A DNA stretch of 64,000 bases from Turnera subulata (lineage: Eukaryota > Streptophyta > Magnoliopsida > Malpighiales > Passifloraceae). Both the position numbers and the translations under genes were made by a program. Under the pieces are notes generated by a model. That model saw only the letters and a list, made by a program, of their open reading frames with translations, ran no database searches and was not told where the DNA came from. Below, in pieces: positions 34,098-46,536 of the stretch (its first letter is position 1; each line of letters starts with the position of its first letter). The stretch is taken from contig JAKUCV010001040.1 of NCBI GenBank assembly GCA_028386065.3, positions 4,340-68,339 of the forward strand. The letters run 5' to 3'.

Positions 34098-36246
34098 ATG
34101 GCTTCAATTCTATCCCTATCCATCCCTTCAAACCCTCTACTAAAACCCACACTCTCCTTCCCTTCTTCTCTGTTCAAAGTATCCTCCACGCCGTCAGCTT
34201 TGAGCCGCCGCATTTTCTCCCCTGTCAAGCCCTCCAAGGCCAGGAAGCCATTCCTCGTGGTGGCGGTGGCGACGGAGGCCGGGAATGCAAGGTTCAGGCT
34301 GGACAACCTGGGCCCGCAACCCGGGTCCAGGAAGAAGCCCAAGAGGAAGGGAAGAGGTATCGCTGCTGGGCAAGGGAACAGCTTGGGGTTCGGTATGAGA
34401 GGCCAGAAGTCTCGCTCCGGTCCCGGCGTCAGGAGAGGGTTTGAGGGTGGGCAGATGCCGCTCTACCGGCGGCTTCCTAAGCTCAGAGGAATTGCTGGAG
34501 GTAATGTGGGTGCTTTCTGCTTTTGTGGGTTTGGATTGTTTTGCTTGTTTTGTTTATGTGACAATGCTTTGTTAGGAAAAAAAAATTTGGTTCTTTTTTG
34601 TGTGAACGGCTGGTATGTGTTGTTTTAGAAATGTAGGAATGATAATTTGGCCTGTTTGTTAGAGATAGAGAGTTAAAGGGTACTGCTTTGTGCGGAGGAA
34701 TTCCCATATTAGGGACCTGGACTTTTTAATTGGAGGTTGAGGATTGGTTTAGAGGTATATTTGTTTCTTCTTGTGCTCTGCGCTTTCATATTGTTCAAGA
34801 CTTCCGTTTGAAAATGTTGGTGATAGGTATCTTTAGTGAAGCTTGAAGTTCTTGAACGTTACTGGTATTTGTCTTTGGTACTTAAGAACCCATTGGAAAT
34901 CTGAAGTGTTTTGCTGTGTATTGACTTAGATTGGTGAACAAATGATATCTGAAGCAGTCTTAAGATCAGTTTTTAGGTTTCCGTATGGGAGAAGTACTAT
35001 TCTTTAACAATCAGGGGCAAAGTTTTGCAGATCATGCTTGTGCATGCTTAAAAATTTTGTACTGATGTCCCTGTCTCTTTGTCATTTTATAAAGGCATGA
35101 AGGCGGGTTTGCCTAAATATGTCCCTGTGAACTTGAAAGACATAGCAGAAGCAGGATTCGAAGAGGGAGAGGAGGTGTCATTGGAGTCTTTGAAGGAGAA
35201 AGGATTAATAAACCCATCAGGAAGAGAAAGAAGACTCCCATTGAAGGTAACCGCGATACCCTGCTTGATTATTATGATTTGTTTACCAAAAGAGATTTTA
35301 TTTCTTCATGTTGATATTCAAAAAATTTTACCACACTGCTTCTTTTCCTGATTCAAAAGAATGTGTGACAAACAAATGATGATCTTCAAAACTCCACGAA
35401 TTCTTGAAAGTTTAAGTCAATGATGCCTGGGTGTAGCTCCATTTCGCAAAGGCTGAAGCTCAATTTCTTGTGAGATGATAAATAAGCTAAGTAGGTTTGA
35501 ACTTACTGAAGCCCATAAATCATGCTATACAAATTGTTCTTTTACCCTGAATCTCTTCCTTTCCTCTACTTTTTATGTTTTTTACTAGCTTCAAAGTGCA
35601 AAACATCTAATTCTTGCCATACCCCATGCAGTTAAGTCAATAGAGTATCCGCCGCTTTTTGTACTTTTTGCCTTCTAAATATGGTGACGGAGATGGGAAA
35701 ATATCTATTGCTCCAGATAAGCTTCTTATCCTCGGAGTACAATGCTACTTCTTGATCTAAGTTAATAAAATAGGACATTGTGGCTTAGACTTCCTTGGTT
35801 CGATCTGTTCCCTTAACCGAGATTCAGTGAGCTTAGGCGTCTAGTTCGGTGGGTTGAACAACATTTTCAATCCAACATAAGACAAGCATAGAGCGGAAGG
35901 CTGTGCCCTGTACATAAACACACTTGTACTGGAGAATCCCCAGCACTGAATTGCCTTTCATTTTACCATTTTCATTTTCTAATAGTTGTGTCTGAGATTT
36001 GCTCATCTCTTCTCAATTTAGGTTCTAGGTGACGGAGAGTTAAGCGTGAAGCTGAACTTCAAGGCTCGTGCCTTTTCAGCATCAGCCAAGGAGAAGCTGG
36101 AGGCTGCCGGCTGCTCCCTTACTGTATTGCCCGGCCGAAAGAAGTGGGTGAAACCATCAGTAAGTAAGAACATTGCTCGAGCTGAAGAATACTTCGCAAA
36201 GAAAAAAGCTGCAGGAGCTGCTGTAGCTGAGCCAGCTTCAGCTTAA
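34098..36246 (+). CDS. RPL15: Plastid 50S ribosomal protein uL15c
   Basis: Three exons: 34098-34500, 35095-35246, 36022-36246; predicted 259 residues. It is a component of the chloroplast large ribosomal subunit that binds 23S rRNA. Residues 1-55 are Ser/Pro/Arg-rich with almost no acidic residues, a typical transit peptide. The mature part opens with [23 protein letters not shown]. It has the uL15 glycine-rich signature through [27 protein letters not shown], followed by [11 protein letters not shown] and the C-terminal region with [15 protein letters not shown] and AAGCSLTVL. The Ala/Lys-rich tail is common in plastid forms. The ATG in CCATCCATGGC is chosen; in-frame upstream codons back to 33921 lack features of a transit peptide. 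Confidence 0.96.
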
Positions 36247-38455
36247 GATAATTATCCTTGAATTTGCAATGGAGGTGTAAAATAGCACAGGGAGTTAGAT
36301 TGCCACTTCCTTTTTTCTTGTCTAGTTTTTCCTTTTCACTGTTTATGCTCCCAGGCTCTGTAATTTCTGGCTTTTGTATCTTCTAATTTTTTTAACGCCC
36401 CTTTGCAATTGGGCTTAAATACGAAAAGCCTTCTCTTTCTAGTGGGCCTGCCAAAATTTCTACATTGCGTACTTCAAGTTCTAACTGTGATTTCTAGGCT
36501 GATATATTGGTGGAACTACTTTTGGAGCTTTGGTTGTGGAGCAAGAAAAAGCCAAACCGTTACACATAACCCCACCTATGCTCTAATTTTGGAATGGTAC
36601 AAATTGAAGAAAAGAGAGTTGGGGGTATCAAATTGGGTTACATTAGTGAATGAAATTCCTGGGTTAGAAATGCTGTCACATCACTCTTTTTTATTATTCG
36701 ATATGTTATTGATAGGCCAACAATTTGATTCTATCGATTTTGATGCCATTGCATATGCATTTTTACTTCATCAAATGCGTCACCCCCAAATTGGTTTGTG
36801 GTGGAAAAAGGGAAGGGGGTGGGGTATTAGGATAGTATGCTAATGCAATTAAGGGTTAATAATTTGGACTTATTCCTCTTTTTACAAAGAATCAATCGAG
36901 CAAGCACTTTAGGGAGGTTGATGAAAGGCAAGTAAGTGGAAATGCAATGTGGTCATACCAACCGAAATAATTGATTGTAGTGTTACGCAAAAAGTGCTAG
37001 GCCCTAACATTACTCTCTGTTTTTTAACATAACCAAACTTTAGTTACCGGTTTGGGCAAAAATTGTTGAATGAAGTTAGCAATAATCGCTGTAAAATCTT
37101 GTCTTGAAAAGACCACCAACACCAAGGCATCCACCTAATGTTGTAGAGATTTAGAACTCTTGAAAATGACCCCTACTCATATAAAGTTGGATGGCTTTTC
37201 CTTTGCTTGTCATGAAAATAGTAATTATCTAACCAAACACTCCCTTCTTGTAATGACACCTTCTTGTGATGACACGTGGCCGAGAAAATTGTGGTCAAAT
37301 GTTAATACGGCTGGCCGCGGCCAAACAGCATCAACCATTTATGACCCTTTCTTTTTGGCATCACTATGATTTTGAGAGGGGCATCAATTCAATCTTGAAT
37401 CTTGATGGGCCATTCCTCTTTTTTTTTTCCCACCTTTTCTTTTGATGGTGAAGTTTCTTGAGCTTTGCGTAAAAATTTTGATCACTCATTACTAGTGTAA
37501 AAAATAAACAGTGGGTTTGATATTTTCAGAAATTATATGGCTGTTCTAACAACAAATTCCCTTTGTTTATTGCGCTATTTGTTTGGCATTCTTGGCCAGG
37601 GACCATCAAAATTTTTATCTTTTATCTTCGCAGCTGGAAAAAATTTATTCTCCATTGCTTTTCTGATAAAACTGAGAAAACAGAGACGAATCCCAACTAA
37701 AGTAGCTGATGAGGAGGGTATCTCTTCGGATAAGATGAAGTATGGTCTGGTCTCTCTCTTCTTCAAAAACACAATAAATGAGGAACCAAAACTAATGGAG
37801 ATAAATCCCAGAATCAAATCACACTTGAAAATACATGATTTTACATGACATTGAGATTTTTCTCGCTTTTTTTTCTCTTAGCGTCAATCACCAAATGACA
37901 AGCAGATTACTTACAATTAATGGTTACGACCCATGTATGATGTAACCCTGCAAACATGTGTGGTCAGCCTGACTCCTTCCCGCTTACTATAGTGGACCAA
38001 ACTCTATCCTCTAAATATTACGCAATCTTTTCCCATTAAAAAGTTTTACCCCTTCAAATTTTGCTAATTCAACACAATTTTTTTAACCTTTGGTCCTTAC
38101 CCTGAATAGCATCTCTTCCAGTCATGTGATCCCCGTAACTCTTGCAAGTTGCAACCTTATATTTTAATTAGGGCTGACGCCAAATTATCACTAGAAAAAT
38201 CTATGAGAAAAAAGTGGTGAAGCAACGAGGCACATGGCTTACTATTATGGACTGTAATAAAATTCCACGACCAAAAAAGACATCAAGATCTAATCAGAGA
38301 TGGCGGTGGGGGTTGGAGGATGATAAGAATCCCAGATTTCAGAGAGTTTGTATAATAATATTACTACTCAAATCCCACGGTCGTGTAGAGCTAGAATCTT
38401 TTAAACACTGCATATAGCACGGAATACCTTGGTCCTGATTTCATTATTTGGATGT

Positions 38456-38483
38456 TATTTATTTATTTATTTATTTATTTATC
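38456..38483. repeat. (ATTT)n microsatellite
   Basis: About seven tandem ATTT units, the last one imperfect. Confidence 0.9.
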
Positions 38484-38970
38484 TATTTTTGTTTGAAAGC
38501 AGATCGACTTGCAGTCGACAAAGTGGGCTACACAGCATAATAATCAAATTAAGTCCAGGAAAAAAAATGTTGGCATTGTCTACCGTAGTGAGGATCTTTT
38601 GCATTTTGTAAATTTTTAAAAATTTTCCAGACCAATACAAGCTGAATTTTGCTTGCACGGGTCTCTTTTTGTGGAAGTACGATTATTAGATCGAGAAATT
38701 AATTATTAATAGATTATAAGGCACGGTTAAATTTGGTTTAAGAATAATAGTCTGAGAACAAAGAAAAGCAAAACTTTGCCTCCATTCTCCAAATTTTTTT
38801 AATGGAGACCATACCCAATTGTCCACTTGATTCCATGGAAAAAAAAGGGCAGGTCCACTTGATGGTTGTAACTTGTACCATCATGATAGAACCAAATGAA
38901 CGTGGGCAATTGGTCATTTTATTCACAAAATGGGGCTCCTATTGTCACGGGGTCATTACCTTCTCCCCAA

Positions 38971-39245
38971 AAGGTCAACCTAGTAGGGTGTGCAGCACCC
39001 CTGTATGTATGGCCCAAGACCTTCCCCTTCCTTTCCGATGTGGGATTCCGTCACATTCTCCCCCACCGAATCCGACGACGCCCTCGTCGTCGACCGGGCA
39101 CCCTGCCTACTCCGTCCCCACGGAGCGCTTGGCGTGACATCGGAGTTGGGTCGGGTCGGCAAGGTCAACCTAGTGGGGTGTGCAGCACCCCTGTATATAT
39201 GGCCCAAGACCTTCCTCTTCCTTTCCGATGTGGGATTCCGTCACA
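38971..39245. repeat. Two 85-bp direct repeats separated by a 105-bp GC-rich spacer
   Basis: The copies lie at 38971-39055 and 39161-39245, exactly 190 bp apart, with three differences. Each starts AAGGTCAACCTAGT and ends GGGATTCCGTCACA. The spacer is unusually GC-rich for this region and contains the inverted repeat GACGACGCCCTCGTCGTC. It could be part of an LTR or another repeat family; I do not recognise it. Confidence 0.9.
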
Positions 39246-40220
39246 CCTATAAAGCCAGAAACGTGGTTTCTTTTCTTGTCCCTTAGTGCTTACAAAACAC
39301 AATTAAGTTGGACAAAATTACAATTGCCAATCTTTAAGTTAATAAATAGGATAATAATAATCTTAGAGAGTAGATATAATTAGGATAGACAGCACTATTC
39401 TATAATCATCATCATCATCTCTCTGAACAACCTCTTTACATACTTACCTTTGAGTAGTCTATGAAATGGCTTCTAACTAAATTTAGATAAGGATTGAGGT
39501 GAAATTTTTAAAAATTATATATAAATATATATATATATAATATTTGTTGTATTTTTTTATTTGTTGAAACATTATAAATTATTGTTTTCAAAGTAAATTT
39601 TATAAAGGTTGAAAAAGATAACTAATTCAAATATCTACAATAAACAACATGCCTACTAATACTGTCTCTCTCTTCCCTTGCTTTTCTCTCAAACCCTCCT
39701 ACCCCAATTCTCAAAGTTAAGGGCTACTGGTTTGCTGGTTATCCACCAACAGTAGCTCCTTGATATTTTTTATATTTATTTTTCTTTTTACTTTCTTTTA
39801 TGTGAAAGATTCTGTGACTTCTTAGGCACTTGCTTGTGTCTTTTATAGATTTTCCAATCTTCAGTCATCTTCTTGGCTAGAGATATTTATCATTTGATAC
39901 TATTACTGGTCTTAGTTATCATCCTCATCCTAATATTGAAGAATCAAACATTGAGTTTCTTCTTTGTAATAGACTTAGGAACTTTCATACATAGCATGCT
40001 TCATGTGTTGTATCTCAATGTAAACTTTTCAAGTTTAATGATATGAAAAACTGTTCCAAAAATTTAAAACAAATAGGTGAGAAATTCTAAAAAACAAAGG
40101 CCAAACAATAAGTAGAATGTACTAAATATTACACTGATGAGGCAATACCGTGGTAGATTAGCTATCAATATTCAATACCATATACTAATTGTTAAATTTT
40201 ATAGAAAATAATGTTGTAAA

Positions 40221-40274
40221 TTGCATCCTATATAAATGACACTTATATTGCATCCTATATAAATGACACTTATA
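40221..40274. repeat. 27-bp tandem repeat, two copies
   Basis: A unit starting TTGCATCCTATATAAATGAC is present twice without a difference, followed by a partial TTACAT. Confidence 0.9.
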
Positions 40275-40570
40275 TTACATGTCCTTTCCCCCCACTCTTG
40301 AGCTCAAAGTAAATGAAAACCGGAGACGAAAATATCATCTAATTACTACCCCAAAAGTTTGAAAATGAGGCCCAAAAAAAAAAGTGTAAATCAGGAATAA
40401 TTAACTCCAAGATAAATGGTTGGCGCCAACCAACCGCCCCGGAGCTAAATATCTAGATCCGGAATCCATAGCCAAAGGGAAAAGATCAAAAAAAACCAGA
40501 GACACAGGCGAAGTTAAAAACAAGTTAATTTATGCCGACCAAGTCCCCATGGAACGCTAATCTCGAGGCA

Positions 40571-40578
40571 CCACGTGG
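40571..40578. promoter_or_regulatory. G-box palindrome CCACGTGG with nearby TATA
   Basis: CCACGTGG is a perfect G-box/ABRE core bound by bZIP and bHLH factors. A TATAAAG lies about 40 bp downstream (near 40610) inside the near-palindrome CATACTTATAAAGTATG. It may be a promoter, either for a distal start of the 41954 gene or for an unrecognised transcript. No expression evidence. Confidence 0.35.
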
Positions 40579-41316
40579 CCGTCCCCGGAAAGTCCACCGT
40601 GTCATACTTATAAAGTATGTGTGATCCAGAAACCCCACTCTGTCGTCAGCCGACGCCGCAAAAGAGAAAACAAAGAAAGCCCCAGACTCGGTTCGGTTAG
40701 TCAGTCGGTTCGTTCTCATCGGCTCGGGTTACGATTTGAAAAGAAGAAAAATTAAAAAAATCCACATTTTCCCACCTCTTTTTTGCTTCTTCAAGAATCA
40801 AAGAGCCTTCGAAAAAAATATCATACTTCCTATTCGAAGATATTTATAGTAAAAATAATAAACAAATTATAATAAAGAGTTGGGTGCCATTTCCGATGAG
40901 ATTTCTCGCAGTACGCACCGCCTGCGTGAAAAGATTAAAATATTGCCCCATCAAAAAAATCAACTTTAAATGCCAAAAGAAAGAGAGCTAGTAACAGATT
41001 AGAAGGAGAGCAGTTGTTATTGTCGTTGTTGGCTTGGGTTCTTTTTAATAATTTGTAGTAGTAAATTTAATTTCTCTCTGTGTTAGCTTAGCTGTGATGT
41101 TGGGTATGGCCACCCCATCCCTCTCTGCCCAATACCTAAAACAACTTTTCTTCTCTCTCTCTCTCTTATACGTAATTTCTCTCTCTTCCCACTTTTGCTG
41201 ATTCTCCTGTCCCTCTCTCTTTCTTATTCATCTCTTCTTCTTTTTAATATATATATATATTTTTTTTAACTACGTTTCTTTTTCTTTGAGGCACCCCCTA
41301 CCCTCCACCATGTGGG

Positions 41317-41323
41317 TATAAAT
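41317..41323 (+). promoter_or_regulatory. Candidate TATA box of the 41954 gene
   Basis: TATAAAT is followed by a pyrimidine-rich leader. A donor-like GAGCAG|GTATTA near 41517 and an acceptor TTTTCAG at 41884 suggest a 5'-UTR intron before the ATG at 41954. Confidence 0.45.
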
Positions 41324-41953
41324 CTAATAGGACCATCCCCTTCATGCCCTTCGTTCTTTCCATCAAGCTTAAGCTTCACCCCTCCTACACAATCTAGTCT
41401 ATACACACAACCACCCTTCTTTCCTTTTCCCTCTTTTCTTCCTTTCCCTTTTTTTTTCCTGTGTTGTTAGTATACACAAACAAAACACTGATAGAGTTGT
41501 ACAGGTTTTTGAGCAGGTATTAACCACCTCCTTCCTTCCTTCTTTTCTGTTTCCTATTTACTTGGAAGAAGAAGTTGAATTATTTCCCTTTTCCATTTTT
41601 ATTTTCCGCTCTAGATCTGGAAAACTAAAATTTTGAACAGATCCTCGGTTTTCAACCCCGTAAATTAAGGAGGTTTTATAGTACAGTCTTTTTTTCTCAA
41701 AAGCAAGTTTTAATGTTTCTTTTTTTTTTTAAGCTAAGCTGTTAAGTTTGTTGTTTCCGTTTTGTTTGGAAAGGGAAAAAAAATTGAGAAATTAAATTAG
41801 GACATGCGTTAGATCTATATACCTGCTTACTAGTAACCGCTAATCCCTTAGTTCTTGGTGTGCTTACTTTTTTTTTTTTTTCAGGGCTTTTGTTTATACA
41901 GAGAATTTTTTTTCAACAAACAAAAAAAAGAAAACCCATAAAAGAAGAAAGAA

Positions 41954-43036
41954 ATGAAGATGAGTCACTGTGCCATCCAACAAAGCGCTTTCTCGGCTTC
42001 TCGCGAAGAGATGATGATGATTCGTGGCGGCTCCGCCTCCGTTCCCATGTCGGATCGCCGGGACCCGGTGGTCTGCCCCAAGCCCAGGCGGGTTGGTCTC
42101 CTGAACTCCTCCTCCTCCTCCTCCTCCGCCGCCGCCGTCAACGACCACCCGGTGCGGTCTCTCAGATGGCATCTCAGGTAATTATTTGATTGTCCACTTT
42201 CTTCGTGTCTCGTTTATGTACGTCCTTTTGTTTTTTTTTTTGAAAAAATTAAGTGGATACCTTTGTTGACCGTTGAATTTCACCCAATTAATTTTGAATT
42301 TTTCAGCCACCAAGCGGAGCTCTGTGATTCGAAAGCTGGAAATGATCTTTTGGACATCATCCTCACGAAGGTATTTGTTTTGTTTCTTTCTTTTGTTTTT
42401 TTCTTCTATTTTTTTGGTTCCTTTTTTTTTCCATTTGTTAATAGTTTTTGTTAGGTTTATGTAATTACAAATTTACAAGTTGCTTTGATCTGCAATTTCA
42501 AAATTCATAATTTGAACGTGGTCCCTTTAACGGCAACATTTCAAACGATAAAACCAAAAAAAATTATTTAAATTCATTTGAGTTAGGAGCTATGGACCAT
42601 AAACGTGTGGTGTGCTACTTTGTTAGGAAAAGACCTCTAATTATTATACTTTTCTGGGTTTTGTTAATAGTATTAATTACTTTGTTATTGTGGCGATTTG
42701 TTCTGGGTTTTTAATTTGGATTTCCTTTTTTGTTTACAGGGTGGGTATGGTGTGGAACAATCTTGCACACAAGTAGCGTCGTCGCCCCCATTTTTTTGCG
42801 GGTCGCCGCCGAGCAGAGTAGCTAACCCATTAATCCAGGATGCTCGATTTGGGGATGAGAAACCCGGCGGCTCCTTCTCGCCGTTCATGCCAGCTCCGGC
42901 ACCATCGGGTTCATCTTCTCCGAGGAAAGCAGGCCTGATTCGAGGCAATTTTGGAAGCAAACCGGCAGTGAGAGTAGAAGGGTTTGATTGCCTTGACAGG
43001 GACAGCAGAAATTGCAGCATCCCTGCTCTGGCATAG
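41954..43036 (+). CDS. Conserved plant protein of unknown function
   Basis: Three exons: 41954-42177, 42307-42370, 42740-43036; predicted 194 residues. No enzyme or DNA-binding domain is visible. Family-like stretches are DPVVCPKPRRVGLLN, SLRWHLRSHQAELCDSKAGNDLLDIILTKG, SPPFFCGSPPSRVANPL and the end region VRVEGFDCLDRDS. These fit my recollection of an uncharacterised Arabidopsis family (At1g13390, At1g68490 and perhaps At5g16110, At3g02555). Between the motifs the sequence is Ser-, Pro- and Gly-rich and probably disordered, with a run of eight serines. No signal peptide or membrane segment. Function unknown; its position between JAG/NUB and a DUF1218 gene matches the order recalled near Arabidopsis NUB. 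Confidence 0.88.
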
Positions 43037-44749
43037 ACAAATCCCATTTTCAAGCAACACCCACGAAGAGAAAAAGTAAATATAGTTTTAAAAGAAGAAG
43101 AGGAGCTAAACAAATCAAAGAAGGTAGCGTGAGATGAATTTTGAGTTCTCATGAGGAGGTGAAAGTGCGGGATCCTTTTGCTTAGTGTAAATATGTTTTA
43201 AAGGGGTTCTTTGTGTATAAAATGATGGGTCTTTTTGTAAGTAAAAAAAAAATGAGAGTTGTTAACGGAAATAATTGTAAGGGTTCTTTAGATTTTGTGA
43301 TTAGGAAAGGTAATGCGAGTAGAGTGAGTTTGAGCTGAGAAAAAAATGTCTCGGTCCTTATGAAAATATTGTAAGTAGTGAGTCTCAAGTGAGGATGTAA
43401 GTTTTTCTTTCTTTATATCTTCTATGACCTTATGGGAAAAATTTGTACAAAGATGGAATCATGAATTGGGTCTTCTCGGTTGACATTTTGCAATGTAAAT
43501 ATACCCTTTCGTTAATTTCGCTGTTGAAGTGTTGTTTCTTTCTCTTCTCTGGGCATCTTTTATATCCTTCCTGTGCATTGAATTGGAACCTTTAAAAGAG
43601 CTGGATATGGTGGTGGGATTATCAATTATGTCTCGACATTCGCTTGTGAATCACGCCAGTATGTTCAAAACTGGGGCCCCGGGGAGCGGGAATAGCAAAG
43701 ATGGGGGAGGAGTTGTTGATGATGGGCTTTTGTCAGTATTCTTTCTCAGTTATCCATCACTTCGTGATCTTGCTTTGTAAGACCGCATCTGTGGCTTGGA
43801 AAAAGGAAGAGGAAGATGCAGATGCCACATGATGGCTCCTATTTATATGCTAAAGAAGTGGCTTTTGCTGTTGCAGTTAGGGGGGGACCTGTAGCAGTGG
43901 CTCCTCTCTCTGACATGATCATATGAAAGAAAGAGAAGCATTTAAGAAAAAATAATTATAACAGAGGAAATCATTGTATGTGGACTTCCTTTGTTCTGTC
44001 ACATAGAATCAATTGAACTGGGGCCTAAGAATTTTAGTAGGGTTCAAGTTTTAGCACTTTTGCCCCTTCAAGGGAGCTTAAAGGGAGATGATAGCAAGCA
44101 AAAGTGATGGCATCACCATTGTCTCAAATTACTCCCGCTTTTTTTAAAATTTCAATTTTTTATCAGGTTTTTCTTTAGAGGACTGTTTTTTGAAGAAATT
44201 TTTGACAGGATTTATCAGGTTTTACTTTCAAATTGAAGCTAAGGCATTTGATGCAAGTTTTATCTCTGTTCTTTATATCTCTCACAGACAGTTAACTCAG
44301 GATTCAGAAGGGTGCAGCAGCCTCCAAATGACCACTAACCAGCTACTGCTAGTGTAATGAACCTAGGAAAACACCTAAATACCAGAATTCTTTGGGGATT
44401 GGACTCTGGGCCCAATTTTTAAGTATTGGCTATCACGATGCCCCAACCCACAGTCATTGGGATTCTATATTTTTCTTACTGAACAAAAGGTTCTTTGAAT
44501 TTTGGGCTTGAATGTGCATATTGCGAGGCCACACACTGGAAACCGAAATCTTTTTATCTTTAACAATAAAAAATCTGTAGTCTGTATAGAATTCAGAAAA
44601 CGGAATTATTCTCTTTAGATGACAATCTTATCTTCTCCTTAAAATCCACTCCAGCTTACGTACTTTTTATTGGGACCAGTCCTCATAGGTTGTTAAACCC
44701 AGTTTTTCAAGCGCTGGACAAAATTTTACTACTCCGTTCTTTTTTTAGT

Positions 44750-44852
44750 AAGATGGTGATTCCTATTTTGTAAAATTTTTGGAAAAAATGGTTAATATGC
44801 CAAGATGGTGACATGCCAAGATGGTGATTCCTATTTTGTAAAATTTTTGGAA
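44750..44852. repeat. 35-bp direct duplication
   Basis: A 35-bp sequence starting AAGATGGTGATTCC occurs at 44750-44784 and 44818-44852 without a difference. A third short AAGATGGTGA at 44802 lies between them. Confidence 0.9.
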
Positions 44853-46062
44853 TTGAGTTCCAAAATTACCGAAAGTCTATCTTCCTTCCTTTACTTCAGT
44901 AGTTTATGACAAAATTCTTCCTTTATGTTAAACGAAATGACTCAAAGATAAATACAAGTAGTATACTTAAGAACACCACATACCAAAATGAACACACGCA
45001 TTCATCAATGGAGCATAGGTTTCAACTAAAAACTCACGGACAAGCTCACAATAGCCTCAAATTCGACCCTGATAATTCAGTTCAGGGCATCCCAACTCGA
45101 ACATGAACAACAGCTCCCCCATCCTAGCTAGGAAGGTAAGTTAACTGTCAAAAAGAGGGGCTCACCTATAGTTTTACATCATCCCCAATAACCAACGGAC
45201 AGTAGCAGGGATGCGTGTCCTGAGTGTAGGGAGCTGAGTCAGATTAGGACCAATAAAGCGATAGCATGCACGTTGACTCGTCACAGATATCCTGCCGCCT
45301 CCTCCTAACCCTTCTACCTGTACAGCAGCCAGTTTTTCCAGCTCTTGGGAAGTAACAAGTGGTACTACTACTACTACTGAATTTTGCACCACCACTTCAA
45401 TTACTGCGCCCTTCATGTACTACTGGTGCTACTACTTCTAGGAGTACTATAATAAAAAAACACGCAAGCAAACTCATTGAAGTTGTCAAACTCACAGCCA
45501 CCGCATGCAAGCATTGAAAAAGCTTTTCTTAAAATGCCCCAACTGTTACCTTCCCCATAGTCATCATCAGCGGCCTTTTGCAGATTGACAGATGCTATTA
45601 CTACTACCCTCCAAAAGCAGCAGTAATTGATCAAAAAAAAAAAAGGCAGCAGTACTAGTAGAAATATCCCTGCAGTCTCTGTTCCCAACATGTCTATATT
45701 TTATTGGATACTCAAGATCTCATTCCTCACCCACCTGTATCTTGATCACTTCAAGTTCAATGTACGGGCTACCCAAAACAGGATTGTGGCCCGAATTGAC
45801 TAAACTACCTTCGTGTCAATTTCTTACCCTCCAAGCTCCTCAAGGATAGGACATGTCATTTATGTCTCGTACAATGACGACGAGAGGGAGGCATGTGAAA
45901 TATAGCATATAAAAAATTTCTAAAAAGTAACAAGCCTGCCTCCATGTCCAAATTCCAAAACCAACTTTTTCTAGCGGTTGCCCTAGCCCTCCCTTGTAAA
46001 TGACAACAACCTCCTCTTCTTGATGTCTCATTTTACCGTATCATCCACGTAGTCCTCTTCCT

Positions 46063-46070
46063 TATATATA
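46063..46070 (+). promoter_or_regulatory. Candidate TATA box of the 46162 gene
   Basis: TATATATA lies 99 bp upstream of the ATG, a normal plant core-promoter spacing. Confidence 0.5.
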
Positions 46071-46161
46071 GGAATAGGATTGGAGCAAATTTAGACGCAA
46101 TCTTCGACAAAAATGAAAAAAAAGCTTAGAATCGTCCATTTACAATATCATAGCTAGAAAA

Positions 46162-46536
46162 ATGAAGAGGCAAAGAAGTGTAGATGGTCATAACACAAGA
46201 GCTGCCAAGGCAGAAGGTAAAGGGGCAAAAGCAACAGCAGTAGGGAAGAAGAAAGAGAAGAAGGCAGTAGAGAAGGTAGTGGAGGAGGAGAGGAAGAACA
46301 GTGTTGGCGGAGAAATATCAACTGCGGTCATGTCGCAGGAGAATTTGGTGGGTTTGGAAGATCAGTGGCCATCATGGAGTGTTGTTGATGAACAAATGTC
46401 ATGGGGTTCTATTTGGCTGCCAATTTGGGACGTGGAGTACATGGGGGAGGCCAGCCACAGTGAAATGTTTAGTGATGTAGCTTGGGATGATGATATTTGG
46501 AATTTGAAAGGTATCAACACCATCCCCAACAATTGA
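46162..46536 (+). CDS. Small unknown protein, basic N-terminus and acidic tryptophan-rich C-terminus
   Basis: A single exon of 124 residues with a TATA box upstream. Residues 1-50 are rich in Lys, Arg, Ala and Glu and include KKKEKK, a possible nuclear localisation signal. Residues 66-115 are acidic with many tryptophans (QWPSWS, SWGSIWLPIWDVEYMG, AWDDDIWNL), resembling transcription-activation segments in plant factors. This is composition only. I do not recognise the family and no DNA-binding domain is present. The last 15 codons and the 3' region are part of a tandem duplication; the second copy lacks the rest of the gene. It is real or not depending on expression. Confidence 0.6.
   Translation: MKRQRSVDGHNTRAAKAEGKGAKATAVGKKKEKKAVEKVVEEERKNSVGGEISTAVMSQENLVGLEDQWPSWSVVDEQMSWGSIWLPIWDVEYMGEASHSEMFSDVAWDDDIWNLKGINTIPNN

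Larger units (their letters stand above)
36247..41953. other. Long intergenic region upstream of the 41954 gene
   Basis: It contains an ATTT microsatellite, a split direct repeat, a 27-bp tandem repeat and possible promoter motifs (listed separately). A 146-codon frame at 36403-36843 starts without ATG and shows no known domain, so it is not called. Confidence 0.5.
43037..46161. other. Intergenic, no gene recognised
   Basis: 3' region of the 41954 gene, then about 2.9 kb without recognised genes apart from a small local duplication at 44750 and a CTA/CTG-type triplet run near 45364. Confidence 0.5.

Noticed and set aside
36360..36402. Second small plastid gene next to uL15c
   Set aside because: Only 3' flank of uL15c is visible.
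36403..36843. 146-codon frame after the uL15c gene
   Set aside because: It has no ATG at its start, no recognised domain and AT-rich composition like the spacer.
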